From: Amblyomma americanum
Taxonomy: Eukaryota; Arthropoda; Arachnida; Ixodida; Ixodidae
DNA length: 64,000 nt
Reading direction: 5' to 3'
Assembly (NCBI RefSeq): GCF_052857255.1
Contig: NC_135505.1
Location: 139,660,343-139,724,342 of the forward strand
Notes under the pieces: model-generated
The model's input: only the letters and a program-made list of their open reading frames with translations
Told to the model about the DNA's origin: nothing
Database searches by the model: none
Program-made: the position numbers and the translations under genes
Part shown: piece after piece, positions 1-12,455 of the stretch
How the letters are laid out: every line of letters begins with the position of its first letter
Numbering within the stretch: position 1 is the stretch's first letter

Positions 1-3
1 TTC

Positions 4-345
4 TAGCGATAACTACAATACGCTATCGTTTCGTGCCTTCAACGTGGCCACCCCGTGGCCACCGTGGCGGCGCCGTTGCTAACGTGGTTGGTCACGTGGG
101 TTGATCACATGGTGCGGCCGTTGGTCTCGTGGTGCGGAGCAGCTACTGCTGCCGGCGGCGCGGCGCACAACAGCCGCAACAGCTGTGCGCATGCGCCGTG
201 TTAAGTGGCACGAAGATGAAGAAGGAACACCCAGCTAAACGGAGCGGCGAAAGACGTCACTTTGGAATTCGTCTGAGCGAGTTTCACTCGGCCAGCTGTA
301 GCTATCGCGTCCCTCGACGTTTAACCAGAGCTAAACCACATTCAT
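4..345 (+). mobile_element. Hairpin-ended non-autonomous element, GATA-loop variant
   Basis: The left end TAGCGATAACTAC is matched by a right-end GTAGCTATCGC at 298-308. It is followed by the shared outer segment AACCAGAGCTAAACCACA, which also occurs at 34.8 kb in reverse. The internal sequence (GTGGCGGCGCCGTTG, TGGTTGGTCACGTGG) matches the copy starting at 20421. Confidence 0.6.
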
Positions 346-3300
346 TTTTTTATTTCTCGCAGTGTTTGCATTGCGTGGACGAATACTAGAAAGTGGACTA
401 CGTCTTCACTCTTCACCCTTGCATCTTTTTTATTTTTCATCCATATCCACCGTACAGTGTTATACTGCAAGTAGTATTCTGTATTTTCTGCATTGTAATT
501 TAATCTTTTCAGTGTCACGGTGTTCATGTTTACTTGGATTTTCTTCACCTTTTACATTACTTTAACATACTTCTATACTAAATTGTTACTACAATTTGGG
601 GACATTTTTCTCAGAGAAATCGGTTACTTGCTGCAGTACCTTTGTCTGTGTTCTTTGTCCCCTTATGTTGTTGCTAAAGCGCTTGTTGTACGATATAGCT
701 TTCCCCACTATCCGACTTCTACTGCACTTATTGAGAGGATGTCTCCGATAGAACCACCTTGAGCAACACAGTCACCATGGACTGTGTGTTCGTTTGTAAT
801 GATATCAATAAACTAAAATTCAACTGTGCAGCATGTGCGTTTGCTCTCTGAATAAGCGGGAAACCAAAAATTAAAACGCTGAAAACGGTCTTCATGACAT
901 GTGAAAGTCGAAAGTGCGTTTCATAGTACCACTTTCTGACGTAAGCATAGGATTTCGCCACTGTTCTGATAGCTTCCGGCCCGTTTGCCTACGGTAATAA
1001 AAGCGCCGCTGTAGTTCGCATTAACAGCAGAAAACAGATACGCGGAACTGCAAAAAACGGCAGGCATATCACTCATTCATTCCTTCGTTCTCACGGCGAG
1101 AGCTATTACTGGATGCGCATCTCATTTATCCTAAACATTATTATCTTAAATTTCATTTCATCTGCTGCGCTTGTTATGGCTTTTTCTGTTTTGCAGAGCA
1201 GGAGAAATAGGCAAAAAGACCCAACAGATGCCAGCGTAGGTCATGTAAAGCTTGATGGCAGGGTTAATTGTTGACGCCGCGTACAACCGGTGCTGCCTGC
1301 TATTTGTACCTGCTTTCTCCAATGTAAGACACACTTCAATTTAAATAAATTCATTTAGAAATGCAAGCATCTAAATACATTTTTCAATGCGATAGCACTT
1401 AGCTTGTCGTCAACCAAAATGACCGTTTAACTCCATAACGAAATGGCGTGAAAGGTCTTGACAGTGGTGACGCCATCGGCACCTGCAAATTTGAAAATCT
1501 GAGGTCTTGAATTTTCGATTGCCTTCTATGGCATTATCATAAAAAAATGCACTAATCCAACCAAATAATCGATCTTAAGCCGCCACTAATCCTCACTAAT
1601 TAACCTTGATGCGCCATGTAGCTCCACTAATCTTCGTTTATCCTTCTACTTTTTCTCTAATCCACCTTAATCTTCCCTAATTAAATGCAATCCACCCATA
1701 CGTCACAATAATCCACCTTAATGCTACTTCTGGGCTCGGTCTACTTCCAAGAATCTGGCGTCAATTGGAACTTTCATGTTGGGCTAACTTAAAAATGCTA
1801 TCACATTTTCTTCTTCATGAGCGTGGTTAAGAAGTCCCGAAAGTTTTCTTTCTGGTTTTGCCTCTACTTTCCTTGCCAACCGACAATGAGATCAATGTTA
1901 GTGAACGAGAGGCGTTTTAACTTTCTTTACAGGCCTCTATTTGAAAGTAGCGCCCTCATTGCAAGAGCGAAATAATTTTTAATTGCACGGGAATATTTAC
2001 TTAGCCAATAGAATAAAAATGCTCCGAGTCGCGGCACGCTTAGCTAGAGTTTCTTCCTTGAAGTCCTGCCCTAAAGCAGAGGTGTAATCATTTGGGTGCT
2101 CGGATCACTACGCCGGTGCCTCCCGTTATCTCTTGGGAACATCTCCTAAACCGCATCCTTTTGCATCAGCCATCCTCTGAAATACTTAAATCTCAAAGCC
2201 GCCAGCATTTCACATACGTGCTGCTTGTGATCACCTTTATCTGTTGCCAGAAAGATCAGTGATACTAATACATAGACTCCAATAGACAGCGACTACTAAC
2301 AGCCAAACAGCCACGAAAAAAGGAACTTTCATCTCTACTCCCGAGTGGCAGGTTATTTCGATCCGCCCATTTCTCCTCACTAGGCACGCAATGGACGTGC
2401 TGGACTGAAGTGTTCTGAATAGCTGTGGATCATGTGGCCGTAAGAAGTATGGTAAGAGATGTGTCAGTGGTGAGAAACACTTATAACAAGGTCTACGGTA
2501 GAAGCCTTCCTGAAGTTGTGAGAGGAGTTGCCTACAGGTTCTCTTGCGCGCGGGCAGCCCACTGTGTGTTTGTATCCGGCACGCAGTCTGTCTGGGAATG
2601 ACATGCGATAAACCCTGTATACCACGTGTTTCATGGAATATTTAAATTAATATTAAAAAATTCGCTTTTCGGGACAAAAAAATGCGGCTCTTGAGGAATT
2701 TTATTACCACTCTTGCCGGACACATGAAATCCTGTGAATTGTCTTAAGTATTCAGCTGGTTAACTAATTTCTGACGATTAACTTTTAACTATCATAGCTA
2801 GACAACTGGCTTCAATTCGAGATTTGTAGCCGGTCGTTTGTAATAGCCATATCATTTACTAGAATTCCGAAAACGAAATTATCCTCAGCGCTGAGTATCG
2901 ACATAACTTTGGCTACATCGCGCCAAAACACATGCGATTATGTAAAGGAAGCAGGCAAAGCAACGTTTCCAGTGCACGTAACTGCTCAAAAAAGCTAAAT
3001 ATATTAGAGACACAGCGCGTAGGGTTATCGCGTTTGCTACATTATTAACATTGATAACGCTGCTCCTAACGACCTGTTACAAATCTCTATTTGCAAAATG
3101 GTGACTAACAGTAATACCTGAAAAGTTAATTATAAAAATTACTAAACCAGCTTCATACTTCAGATGATTCACCAGTTTTCTGTTGTCTGCAAACACTGGT
3201 AATACTATGCTGAATGAGCAATACTTTTACCTCAAAAAACTATTTCTGAGAATTACCTAAAATCTTTACTGAAACGGCTGGTATATTGTATATGTTGCAT

Positions 3301-4052
3301 ACTGGATTGTCAATAAGGCCACAGTTTCAGCAAGGCGCGTAAAATCATTCCTAGTACGCCGGTGAAGCTTTTACAGAAGGATGAAAACATTACCGATGCG
3401 AGGGGAGCATCTATGCGCACGCTCAAAAACAAAGAAACGAAACTATAACAATGCAACCTGCATAATTTAAACACTGTTGCCGGTGGCACACATGAATCAA
3501 CGATGAGGCTGGCAAACGCGATATCTTATCATATTCCGGACAAAATCTCGGCGGAGAAGATCAATAAGAGAGATCTTGTACGTATCACTGAGCGCCAAAT
3601 CAGAGCTCACCCATAGCAACGTTAAATATTCATGACTTTTCCACGGAAGCTTCGAAGAAGCCTGAAGGTAAATTTTTTTGACAATGATTTTTACTTTGCG
3701 AAGCAACATACGCGAAGCATCACCGGTGAGGTTGATTAATTCAGACAACTGATATTTAATTTCTGTAATATAGTCGAGGAGGCAGTATACTAAACTCAAA
3801 TGCTTGAAAGATGCCCTGTCTCATTTTGTTTTATAGCACAGCAACTGAGAAAGGGCAAACAAAATATCACTTTCGCAAAAAAGCATGCAGAGAAACACGA
3901 AAACAAAAAGTATATTAAAAAGTGCCCCTATTTATTCCCGAAAAATCAATTTCCAATTTACTGCTGAACGAAACCTTAAAAAGCTCTCACTGTGTATAAT
4001 GGGAGCAAAAGTACTCCAATTTTTTCTTAACAAAAAGTAACAATGGCACTTA
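346..4052. other. No supported gene
   Basis: A/T-rich sequence. Only short, unconvincing frames occur. A degenerate CTAATCCACCTT-like repeat lies at about 1555-1725. No SINE or LINE recognised. Confidence 0.55.
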
Positions 4053-4066
4053 TTCGTCAATATCTT

Positions 4067-4298
4067 AGGGCTAAGGGTTAAGGGGGGGTTAACGTCCCAA
4101 ACCGGCTCATGCTATGAGAGACGCCGTAGTGAAGGGCTCCGGAAATTTTGACCACATGGGGTTCTTTAAAGTGCACTGGCATCGCACAGTACACGGGCGT
4201 CTAGAATTTCGCCTCTATTGAAATTCGGCCGCCGCGGCTGGGATCGAACCCGCGTCTTTCGGACCAGCAGGCCAAAACCACTCAGCCACCGCAGCGGC
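4067..4298 (-). mobile_element. SINE-A (tRNA-derived), 14-bp TSD
   Basis: Minus strand: tRNA-like head with B box GGTTCGATCCC-type sequence at the right, body, and tail at the left. Flanked by perfect TSD TTCGTCAATATCTT (4053-4066, 4299-4312). Confidence 0.88.
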
Positions 4299-4312
4299 TT
4301 CGTCAATATCTT

Positions 4313-4813
4313 GCTCGCCTGAATAGCGCTTAAGTGCACTAGCATGCAGCCTTCTTTTATTCTCATTTCCACCGAGAATTCACCACGAAAACATTCGTTA
4401 TTTATAAGCTTCTCCCCAGTCGACGAGCCCTGAAACATGCCTGCGTTGCAGAATTCGATATTCTCGCGCGCCTTTGTAATTATGAGCGAATGCGCCCCAT
4501 AAACACCTTATTTGCGTCGAGGCCTCATGACGAAGCACAAGTTTCTCTTTTGTCAGCGCTGTTGTTACACTCTTCTTCTTGACAGCTATCGGTTCGATAT
4601 AGCGTGACTGTCATAAATTATCAGGCATACACTTTCGATTGCTTCGTGACCTCCTCGGAGGAGTCAGTAAGCATTGAAGTAGCCGAACGGCCAAAAGCAG
4701 ATTCTTATTCTCTGAGTGGGCGGGCGCACCAGTAAGTCAGGTCGACTAGCTTTTCTACTAGTGTTTGCTTACCTTCTTGGAGAGACCCAGTCAGCACTGC
4801 GCGAGTCCAAGAA
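4313..4813 (+). other. Upstream region of the ionotropic receptor gene
   Basis: No TATA box is obvious. A pyrimidine-rich stretch and CCAGTCAGCACT lie 25-40 bp before the ATG and could hold an initiator. Confidence 0.35.
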
Positions 4814-6348
4814 ATGAAGACTGCGAGCGCGTTTACATGCTTCTTTATGAAATCAGCTTTGGTGCTTGAAGTTTTCCTCATCACGATGTCGTCGTGTGAG
4901 GTGTATCCTCTGATGATCGATGTCATGGCCTCCACGAAAGGAACGTCAGCCAGAACACTACTGGTATTCGCCGAGTCGGACGCAGATATTCTTCGCGCTA
5001 CATTTCAAGACCTGCCCGTTCCTCTCAAATTTGTGAGCTCCAAAAGCAGTTACCTACTTTGCGAGCTAATGAGTTCTGAACATGTAATTTTCGGTCGTGG
5101 ATGTGGCATTTCACCAAACAATGTCCTCATTTTCAACAGTCAACCGAGGCTAATTTTCGTTCCCTTCTATGGGACATGGTCAAGTATTGAAAGGAGGCCA
5201 CTGGAAACAATGATAACTCCGTGGAGAGCTCTTTGGTTCGTTTCTGTTAAGTCACACCAACAAGGCCCAGGAATGTTCGAGCGTAAGCTTTGCCAAGTGG
5301 TAAGCGTGACAGCAGAGGAGGTCAATGCGCCCGAGGACCGCTTTCGCAAATGCACCAACCGCCAGATGGTGCCACCACCACGGTTGTTTACCAAAGAAGG
5401 AAGGTCAAAGGGGAGTTTTCCAAGAGATGGAAAATATTCCGCGATGTTGTCCGCAAAATATAAGCCGACTGTAAGTGCCATGTCGAAGCCGGAGGTCCTG
5501 GCCTTGTTAGACGCATACACGCACCTAAACAACACGATAAGCATTGCCAAAAAAAAATTGGAGCTCAGAGACCTGATTAGCAAACGCGTCGATCTTGTCC
5601 TGGACCCAATAACAAATGCAATGTATTCGCTTGAAGACATCTATATCGATGCACAGTTTTCCCCTACATCGTTGTGCGTCTTCGTTCCTCAGAAACACTC
5701 AGTGCAGACTGCATTCATCGACTCTTGGCTTTCCCTCTTTTGGTTTGTGATTGTGCTCACGTCCACAACCATTCTGGTTGCTATGATCCAGGTCCTTAGG
5801 TGCCGTCTTCTGTCATTCGGACGCCACCAGGTCAACTTGTCCCATCTGACTCTCTTTCTTGTCAGCATATTTTTGGGCAGGAGTCCTCCAACGCCAGCAG
5901 GCAGTGATAAAACATTCCAAAACCTTGAAATAGGGTGCTGGTCACTGTGCATGCTTACTCTGGGGATTTACGTTCAGTCCAGCATCACCGCCATTCGCAG
6001 TGTCACGGGCGTAACGAGCGGAGCCAAGTCTTTCGCAGAGTTGGAACCTCACATCAAAAGAGGTGACCTCACAGTATGCTTCAGCGATGACTGGCTGTAC
6101 CTTGCTCTGAAGTCACCAGACCGATATGTTTTGGCCATTCGCATTGTACTCGATACAATTAGGAGGCGCCAGCATAGGCCAAGAACTATGCTGGAATGCT
6201 ATGAAAGAACGCAAGGAGGGACACACGTTGCATTCTCAACTTGCACCAACGAAGAGGAGTCCGTAGCGTCACGTTGGGGTCTTGTCCCTGGCGAGAGATT
6301 CTCCACAATGCTCCAGATATCGGCCATGCACGTCTTCAACCCTCTGAG
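4814..6348 (+). CDS. Divergent ionotropic receptor (IR/iGluR-type), exon 1
   Basis: This is the first coding exon of a two-exon channel-like membrane protein, 585 residues in all with exon 2 at 7716-7938. Residues 1-28 form a hydrophobic signal peptide. Residues 30-300 are the extracellular part, with scattered Cys. TM1 lies near 304-327 (FWFVIVLTSTTILVAMI). A short pore-helix-like stretch follows at 343-356, and TM2 at about 371-393 ends in YVQSSITAIRS, where IRs and iGluRs carry an SYTANLTS-like or SSLTS-like signature. Residues 400-512 correspond to the S2 ligand lobe. The open frame ends in NPLR at AG|GTAGGTATGT, a strong splice donor, so the TAG at 6350 is intronic. IRs are arthropod chemosensory ligand-gated cation channels. 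The topology supports membership but the ligand cannot be inferred. The start is the first ATG and gives the signal peptide. No TATA box is evident upstream. Confidence 0.8.
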
Positions 6349-7715
6349 GTAGGTATGTATTTATCCCTTTTCAGTCATCTGTATTGAAGGCCACGGCTCT
6401 TCGGAGCGTGCAGTCGTTGCTTTCACATAAAAAGCAGGAGAGTGGAACTTTTATGATAAAAACAGTCGATAGTCATAGTAATGCTCGGTCCTAGTATAGC
6501 AGTAATTACGTCATTGTGTTACGTATTAGTATGTCGTAGCAGGGGTCTCCCATGTCGACTCGCTCCCCAAGGAAATGCATCGGTGTATGTCGTCAGCTGC
6601 TAGGATAAACTCGATTGTGTACAGTGTTCCGAAAGTGGTTAGAGAGGGCTTTAAAGGGACATAGAGACCGCAAAGTGTGATCTAGAGTGCGGGTCGCGAG
6701 CTCTATTATGTTCACCGTCCTATCTACGTCCACCTGAGGACAATAGCCATTTTTTCGCAAAAAATGTCATAATCTCATCCACTCAGCTGTGTCTCTGAGC
6801 ACCCCTCCCCCCTTCTCATCCTGCTACGCTGGCCTACACTTGCAATCCGTACCGTAAGTAACCACCCGTTATCTTGATTTCGCATTACATGCGATACCCT
6901 GCTTATTCCCATTTCGTCTGCTTGATATCAACTCACCAATAAGTCGTGTTTGTTCCATAATTCATTACGCTGTCTTTCTCTCTCTCAAACTAGACCAACT
7001 TCCAAAGCTCTCAGCGCTCTCGTGAAACTAATTTCACGTCTTTGCGTTAGCCTCGATGTTCTCGCCCCTTATGCGTCCGGATTCCTTGACATCAATTTTT
7101 ATTGTGAGGCCACAGTGGAACTGTAGAATATTGCATGCTGCTTTAATGGAAATATTGCAGGTAATGGTGCTTTCTTTCGATGTGCATCGAAATATTTCTT
7201 TTCGTGTTTGATCATCAACCGCATAGAGTAGTTAAGACTACCATAGAAAACCGAAACGGAGCGTTTTTAAAAGTAGCAATAATCATAATAGCAAAATATC
7301 AAGCGTGCCAAAGGGTTATCTCCTAATGTATTGAATTTATAGTGGAATCTTACGATCTATTACAAAACTTTTTATCACAAAAAATTTCCCGTTAGAAAAA
7401 TGCGCTTCTCCGCAATTTCTGGGTATACGCGAGTTATGCAAGACGGAACAGTTATATAATATTCCTTCTTCTGGAACTGCGGCAAACAGCCATTGAAAAC
7501 TTGGGGGGAATCTGCCAAAGCGTTCTACCCATTCGTTTGGCCATTTCACTCTCGTGATCCGTATCCACAGTCACTAGGTTGCCAAGAGGTTGCCTTAAAT
7601 GCGTGGTGACACAGAGGATATCAAGAAACAATAATAATTTAAACGAACGAATCAGAAACACAACAAACGGACCCTGGATTGGAAATGAAATGAATCCCCC
7701 ACAATGTCTTTCCAG
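6349..7715 (+). other. Intron of the ionotropic receptor gene
   Basis: A 1,367-bp GT-AG intron (GTAGGTATGT ... TTTCCAG) between the two receptor exons. It contains no recognisable transposon and no other supported coding sequence. It interrupts the second base of an AGG codon. Confidence 0.75.
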
Positions 7716-7938
7716 GTACCAACACCGCCGTGTACTGCTGGCCATCGCAGAAGGGGGACTGACTGTACCTCACCGAAAACGAGTGGTTCCCGACAGCGCT
7801 CACCAGGTGGCAGCAGCAGAGCCGTTTCATTTGTACTTTGCCGCTCACCTGGCTGGCTGCGTCATCTCGTCACTCGCACTGGCGGGAGAGATCGTTTTCC
7901 GTTGGCGTCTCAAGAGACAGATCCGTTATGAGTTGTGA
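7716..7938 (+). CDS. Divergent ionotropic receptor, exon 2 (TM3 and C-terminus)
   Basis: The exon begins after a good acceptor (polypyrimidine then TTTCCAG at 7709-7715). The codon split by the intron, AG in exon 1 plus G here, restores AGG (Arg), and reading continues as YQHRRVLLAIAEGGL to a TGA at 7936-7938. It encodes the rest of the S2 lobe and a third membrane helix, HLYFAAHLAGCVISSLALAG, followed by a basic tail RWRLKRQIRYEL. TM3 followed by a short charged cytoplasmic tail is the normal end of an IR. Phase match, placement and topology make this the 3' exon of the gene starting at 4814. No AATAAA was seen close downstream. Confidence 0.78.
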
Positions 7939-8211
7939 GTGCTCAAAGCCTTGTGCAACCGAGACGCTTACTCCTACGATTTTTCGAGAACACGTGCGAT
8001 CGTCTCGAGTTCTAGAGAGAAAACCGCCGAGGAATGAGCATATCGTGTTGAATGCATACCCGCAACCTCATAGACAAGCTTAAGAAACAAAATGCCTAAA
8101 ACATATCGTGGCGCAATACCATATTCCGTTTTTTGACTCAGAGGGGACAAAGCACGTACTGTTTATACTGTTCCGAAAATTGACCGACTGATCTACTCAC
8201 CCACTGACCGA

Positions 8212-8288
8212 CTGATTGAGTGCCGACCGACAGACCGACTGACCGACCGATTGATTTATTGATTGATTGATCTATTGATTGATTGATC

Positions 8289-8324
<36 letters not shown>

Positions 8325-8345
8325 CATTCATTCATTCATTCATTA
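8212..8345 (+). repeat. Compound microsatellite (GACC/GATT/CATT)n
   Basis: Grades from GACCGACTGACC through (GATT)n to (CATT)n. Confidence 0.9.
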
Positions 8346-8457
8346 AAATGAGGGTTAGGGGTATCTTGCGCTATCAGTGGTCTGCGCTCTCTCTACCTGC
8401 AGGCGAAATCCTTCAGAACCATTCGGCGATGTGAAAGGAACATTATTGTTAGAAGTA

Positions 8458-8710
8458 GCCGGCGCGGTGGCCCAGTGGTTATGGTGCTCGGCAGCGGACC
8501 CGAAAGACGCGGGTGTGATTCCGACCGTGGCGGTCGCATTCCGATGGAGGTAAAATGCCAGAGGCCCTTCTACTGTGCGATGTCAGCGCACGTTAAGGAA
8601 CAGAACTCCAGGTGGTTAAAATTATCCAAAGCCCTCTTCTACGGCGTCCCTTATAACCTGAGTCGCTTTGGGTCATTAAACCCTGTACGCCAAAGTCAAC
8701 AGAATTTTTT
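8458..8710 (+). mobile_element. SINE-A, plus strand
   Basis: GCGCGGTGGCCCAGTGGTTA head, diverged B box, GATGTCAGCGCACGTTAA body and CTGAGTCGCTTTGGGTCATT 3' end. Possible imperfect TSD TAGAAGTAG/TAGAAGCAG. Confidence 0.8.
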
Positions 8711-8959
8711 TTATAGAAGCAGGTGCTCCGAAACTAAATGAAGGCCTCAAAAAAGGTCACACAAAAACGGAAAACTGATAATTTAAGAATATAACTGAAT
8801 AGCAGACAGAAACCTGAGTTATAAGTAAAACCCAATCAGTGATACATGTAATGAAACTGTACCACGGTGCCCAGAGAACAGGGCGTAGCACAGCGCTCCC
8901 CGCATCATCTGGCGCGTGCAGTCGCGACATCATCTTTCATATGACATCGAGGTATGGTT

Positions 8960-9082
8960 TACGGGGATTTAACGTCCCAAAGCGACTCACGCTATGAGGG
9001 ACGAGGGATGTCGTAGTGGAGGGCTCCGGAAATTTCGACCACCTGGGGTTCTTTTATGTGCACTGAAATCGCACACTGCCAA
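8960..9082 (-). mobile_element. SINE-A, 5'-truncated, with TSD
   Basis: Only the tail half is present (no tRNA head). It is bounded by GACATCGAGGTATGGTT (8943-8959) and GACATTGAGGTATGGTT (9083-9099), a 17-bp TSD with one mismatch. Confidence 0.82.
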
Positions 9083-9310
9083 GACATTGAGGTATGGTTA
9101 GAGGCTGCAGGGTCACGCTTTTCAATAAATGTTTAGTTTTGGCGTCCTTCGTCGAAGTAATAGAAGCAAACGTTATCAGTCAGAAGCCCTCAGTCTGGTA
9201 TTGAGAAGTATGAATATGTGCAGAAGTAGAAAGAGCAAAGTTTTCAAATAAGGCTAGATGTTTAGACGCTTACTTGATCCAAATATAGTAACTATAGCGC
9301 AAAAAGATAT

Positions 9311-9580
9311 GGACAATAGGAGTTGAACAGACACGGACAAGCAGGATAAGGACGATAGGAGGAGAATGAGCACTAACATGAAGACGGACATTACGAGGAG
9401 GACAAAGACACGGACAAGCAGGGGAAGGACAATAGGAGGAGAATGAGCACTAACATGAAGACGGACATTAGGAGGAGGACAAAGACAAGGACAAGCAGGG
9501 GAAGGACAATGGGAGGAGAATGAGCACTAACATGAAGACGGACATTAGGAGGAGGACAAAAACACGTACAAGAAGAAAGA
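9311..9580 (+). repeat. 77-bp tandem repeat, 3 full units plus a partial
   Basis: Units start at 9350, 9427 and 9504 (GGACAATAGGAGGAGAATGA), preceded by a 39-bp partial unit. Divergence is 1-3 bp per unit. Not protein-coding. Confidence 0.88.
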
Positions 9581-9754
9581 GGGGGGGGGAATATTTAGAG
9601 CGCTGTTCTTAAGCGCCCGTCGTTCATGCGTCGAGGGGCGTCCCTCGCCATCGGCCTCGGCGTAATCGGCAGAGCGAACGAACAACACAGCAGAGGATGA
9701 AAAATTTGAGGGGACACTTAATTAAGCTCCACCTTAAGGGTATGACGCGATAGC

Positions 9755-10256
9755 ATATGGCAGGTTCTCTCAAACAGTGAATGGCAGCTTACCAATATCC
9801 GTCAATATAAAAGTGTACAAGAGCTGCACCTTACCGGTACTCGCCTACGGGGCAGAAACGTGGAGGCTAACGAAAAGGGTTAAGCTTAAGTTAAGGACAA
9901 CACAGCGAGCCATGGAAAGGAAAATGATAGGTGTAACGTTAAGAGACCGGAAGCGGGCAGAGTGGGTGAGGGAACTAACGCGGGTTAGCGACATCCTAGT
10001 CAATATCAAGAGGAAGAAATGGGCTTGGGCAGGGCATGTGATGCGAAGGCAAGATAACCGCTGGTCGTTAAGGGTAGCGGAGTGGATTCCAAGCGAAGGA
10101 AAGCGTAGCGGGGTGCGGCAGAAGGTTAGGTGGGCGGATGAGATTAGGAAGTTTGCAGGCATAGGGTGGGCGCAGCTGGCAAAAAGGTTGGGTTAATTGG
10201 AATGTTATGGGAGAGTCAATTGCCCTGCAGTGGGTGTAGTTGGGCTGGTGATGATG
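9755..10256 (+). mobile_element. 5'-truncated RTE-clade LINE fragment
   Basis: The frame 9777-10196 encodes SCTLPVLAYGAETWRLTKRV, QRAMERKMIGVTLRDRKRAE, KKWAWAGHVMRRQDNRWSLR and KVRWADEIRKFAG, the C-terminal part of RTE ORF2. It is highly similar at DNA level to 22094-22560, so both derive from one family. It ends in a short (GAT)n run. No RT core is present. Confidence 0.8.
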
Positions 10257-10329
10257 ATGATGCGATAGCGTAATGGGTTTATTCCCATGTATGCAGAAGG
10301 CCATTATCTATATTCATAGATCCCTGGGA

Positions 10330-10800
10330 GTCGTCACACTCCTCCTAGAAGAGCGATGCTGCGGTTAACCGATGCGCCAGTGGCCTGCGAAGACAGGTGC
10401 TCCCAGCGATGGGCCTTGTGCGCAGCAAGTTACCCTTACCGAGCGACAAATAATTAATTTAACAGCCACCTGCCACTGTAGGAAGTTTGTTCACTATCCG
10501 GTGGGTAGGTCGCGATCACTCCCCATGTTCACGTGACCAAAATGGCCCACCTGCCTCCTAGGCTGCACTCTGGGCACCACCTGCCAGTCATGTTCGTGAT
10601 TTTTTGCTCCACCTGCCTCCTAGGCTGCACTCTGGGCACCACCTGCCAGTCACGTTCGTGATTTTTTGCTCCACCTGCCTCCTAGGCTGCACTCTGGGCA
10701 CCACCTGCCAGTCATGTTCGTGATTTTTTGCTAACAACGCCGATGCCAACTGCCCTTAACGTCATCGCGTTAAACTCGGTGATCAGCACACTTGTGTGGG
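10330..10800 (+). mobile_element. Internal part of hairpin-ended element carrying a 62-bp tandem repeat
   Basis: AATTTAACAGCCACCTGCCA and ACTATCCGGTGGGTAGG resemble 37410-37460 (AATTTAACTGCCACCTGCCA). The copy is expanded by three 62-bp repeats at 10547-10732. Ends not found. Confidence 0.42.
10547..10732 (+). repeat. 62-bp tandem repeat, 3 exact-length units
   Basis: Three 62-bp units begin CCACCTGCCTCCTAGGCTGC and differ by one base (CATGTT/CACGTT). Each unit contains CACCTGCC twice. Confidence 0.92.
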
Positions 10801-11716
10801 TTTCCTATCAGTAGTGTGACAGTTTTTCCCCCCTTCTCTCTCCCTTCTTCGTCCCTTCCTTCACACTGATATCAACACACAAGACGTGCCCGGCGCACAC
10901 GGTGGACAGCTGCTGAGACTTTATTCGAGGAATAGAATTCAACACGAGAGAGCTGGAAATTCTATGGAGGCGAAAAGTATTTAAAACATATCTGCGTGCT
11001 GTGCGAAGTCAGTGCACGTTAATGAAGCCAAGGTATACTCGAAGTTAATCCAGCGTCCTCCACCATAGCGTCATCACATATCACATGTACAACTTCATAA
11101 TTTTGAAAACCACGCACCAAGGCACACCATACCAACCACCAACTGAGTCTTTCTTCGTTCTTATGCTGTATAACGCTATGAAACTTGCAAACTCTAGCAC
11201 CCGTCTGTCCTTCTGAAATATTTGACAAATTTGAACATTTATTTCAGCTCTACCACGCTCTGCAAATATAAAGTTTGTACAAAGAGACGCATGTAAGTGC
11301 GGGACCCATGAGTTTCAAGTGCTATGTTATGTAATTGGATATATGGGCGCTACACAGGCCCGTCTTAACTTCGCTCTATATATATTCTTCGTGGCAAACT
11401 GACACAAAGTAACATATCTAACATATGATCTTCGTACATTCGGTCGAACAACTCGACAGCAGTAAAGCAGAGACCATACATTCCGTAGGACTCATGTTTC
11501 TTTCCTGCTTCTTTTTTAACAATTTTTGTGCAACATGGATACATTCGCCATTTTTCACGTCTATTTGTTGGATCTGCAGGCACAATATTGTGGGAGTCTT
11601 TTATTAATGCAAATATTCTTGTCACTGTCAAGAATGTTTCAGCGCTGTCCACGACCACAAAGCGGTGATTTTATTCATCCAAATAAACTGAGTTTTACCT
11701 CCTCGTTGGTGTTATC
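10801..11716. other. No supported gene
   Basis: Unique-looking sequence with short frames only. Confidence 0.5.
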
Positions 11717-12455
11717 TTAGAGCGAAAGATCTACTACGCTAGTCCCAAGCCAAGTTTCGCCGAATGTTGCCGGAGCTTCGAGCGGTGTAGATGGTGGTTA
11801 GCAACGGTTATGTCTAGAAACCGATGCGTCTAGAAACAAGCGCCAAGTTCCGCGCTTCGCCACGGCGTAGCTATGCTGGATCGCTAAATTAGGATAATAT
11901 AGGCGTGTACTAACTAGTTGGTGTAGTTAACAATGACGACGTCATAGTATAGTAAGGAGCTTAATTAGTAATAAGCATAAGAACGTTCACATGCATTACA
12001 TCACTGGACACAGCAAGTTTAGCTTAATTAAATATAACTAATTATACGAAATAATTGCCATAATTAATCAGTTTATATGTATGTTGCCATAGCAGCGGAT
12101 AACCACAAGTGCTAAACACGTGCCGGGACCTTAAGTTTCACCTTGACAAAGAATCTGCCGAAGCGTAAGAATAACAATGGGGCAACGGACGACGTCATGT
12201 GCGGTATAACGCAATGTAAGCCAGTGACTTAGCATGACGTCAATCGGCGCGTTGAAAAGGCGCCTACCGAGCCTGCTGTCGCGACACACGGCGGCGACAT
12301 TGACGGGAGCGAAGACACCGTCGCCTCGACGAGCCCCAATGCTAGCAGTTGTCAGGAACGCACTCAACGTTAAAGACGACAAGCCGCGCCCAGTTGCCCG
12401 ATACACCAGAGCTTTTGCTCTCTAACCATGGCTCAACAGTAGTTAACCGTGGACT
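11717..12455 (+). mobile_element. Hairpin-ended non-autonomous element, AGAGC variant
   Basis: Left end AGAGCGAAAGATCTACTACG at 11719; right end AGAGCTTTTGCTCT at 12411-12423, then CTAACC...CAGTAGTTAACC, as in the 37.2 and 41.2 kb copies. Internal GGAACGCACTCAACGTTA is shared with the 37.2 and 41.2 kb copies. No coding capacity. Confidence 0.58.

Noticed and set aside
9311..9580. CRISPR-like array
   Set aside because: The repeats are contiguous 77-bp units without unique spacers, in an arthropod genome.
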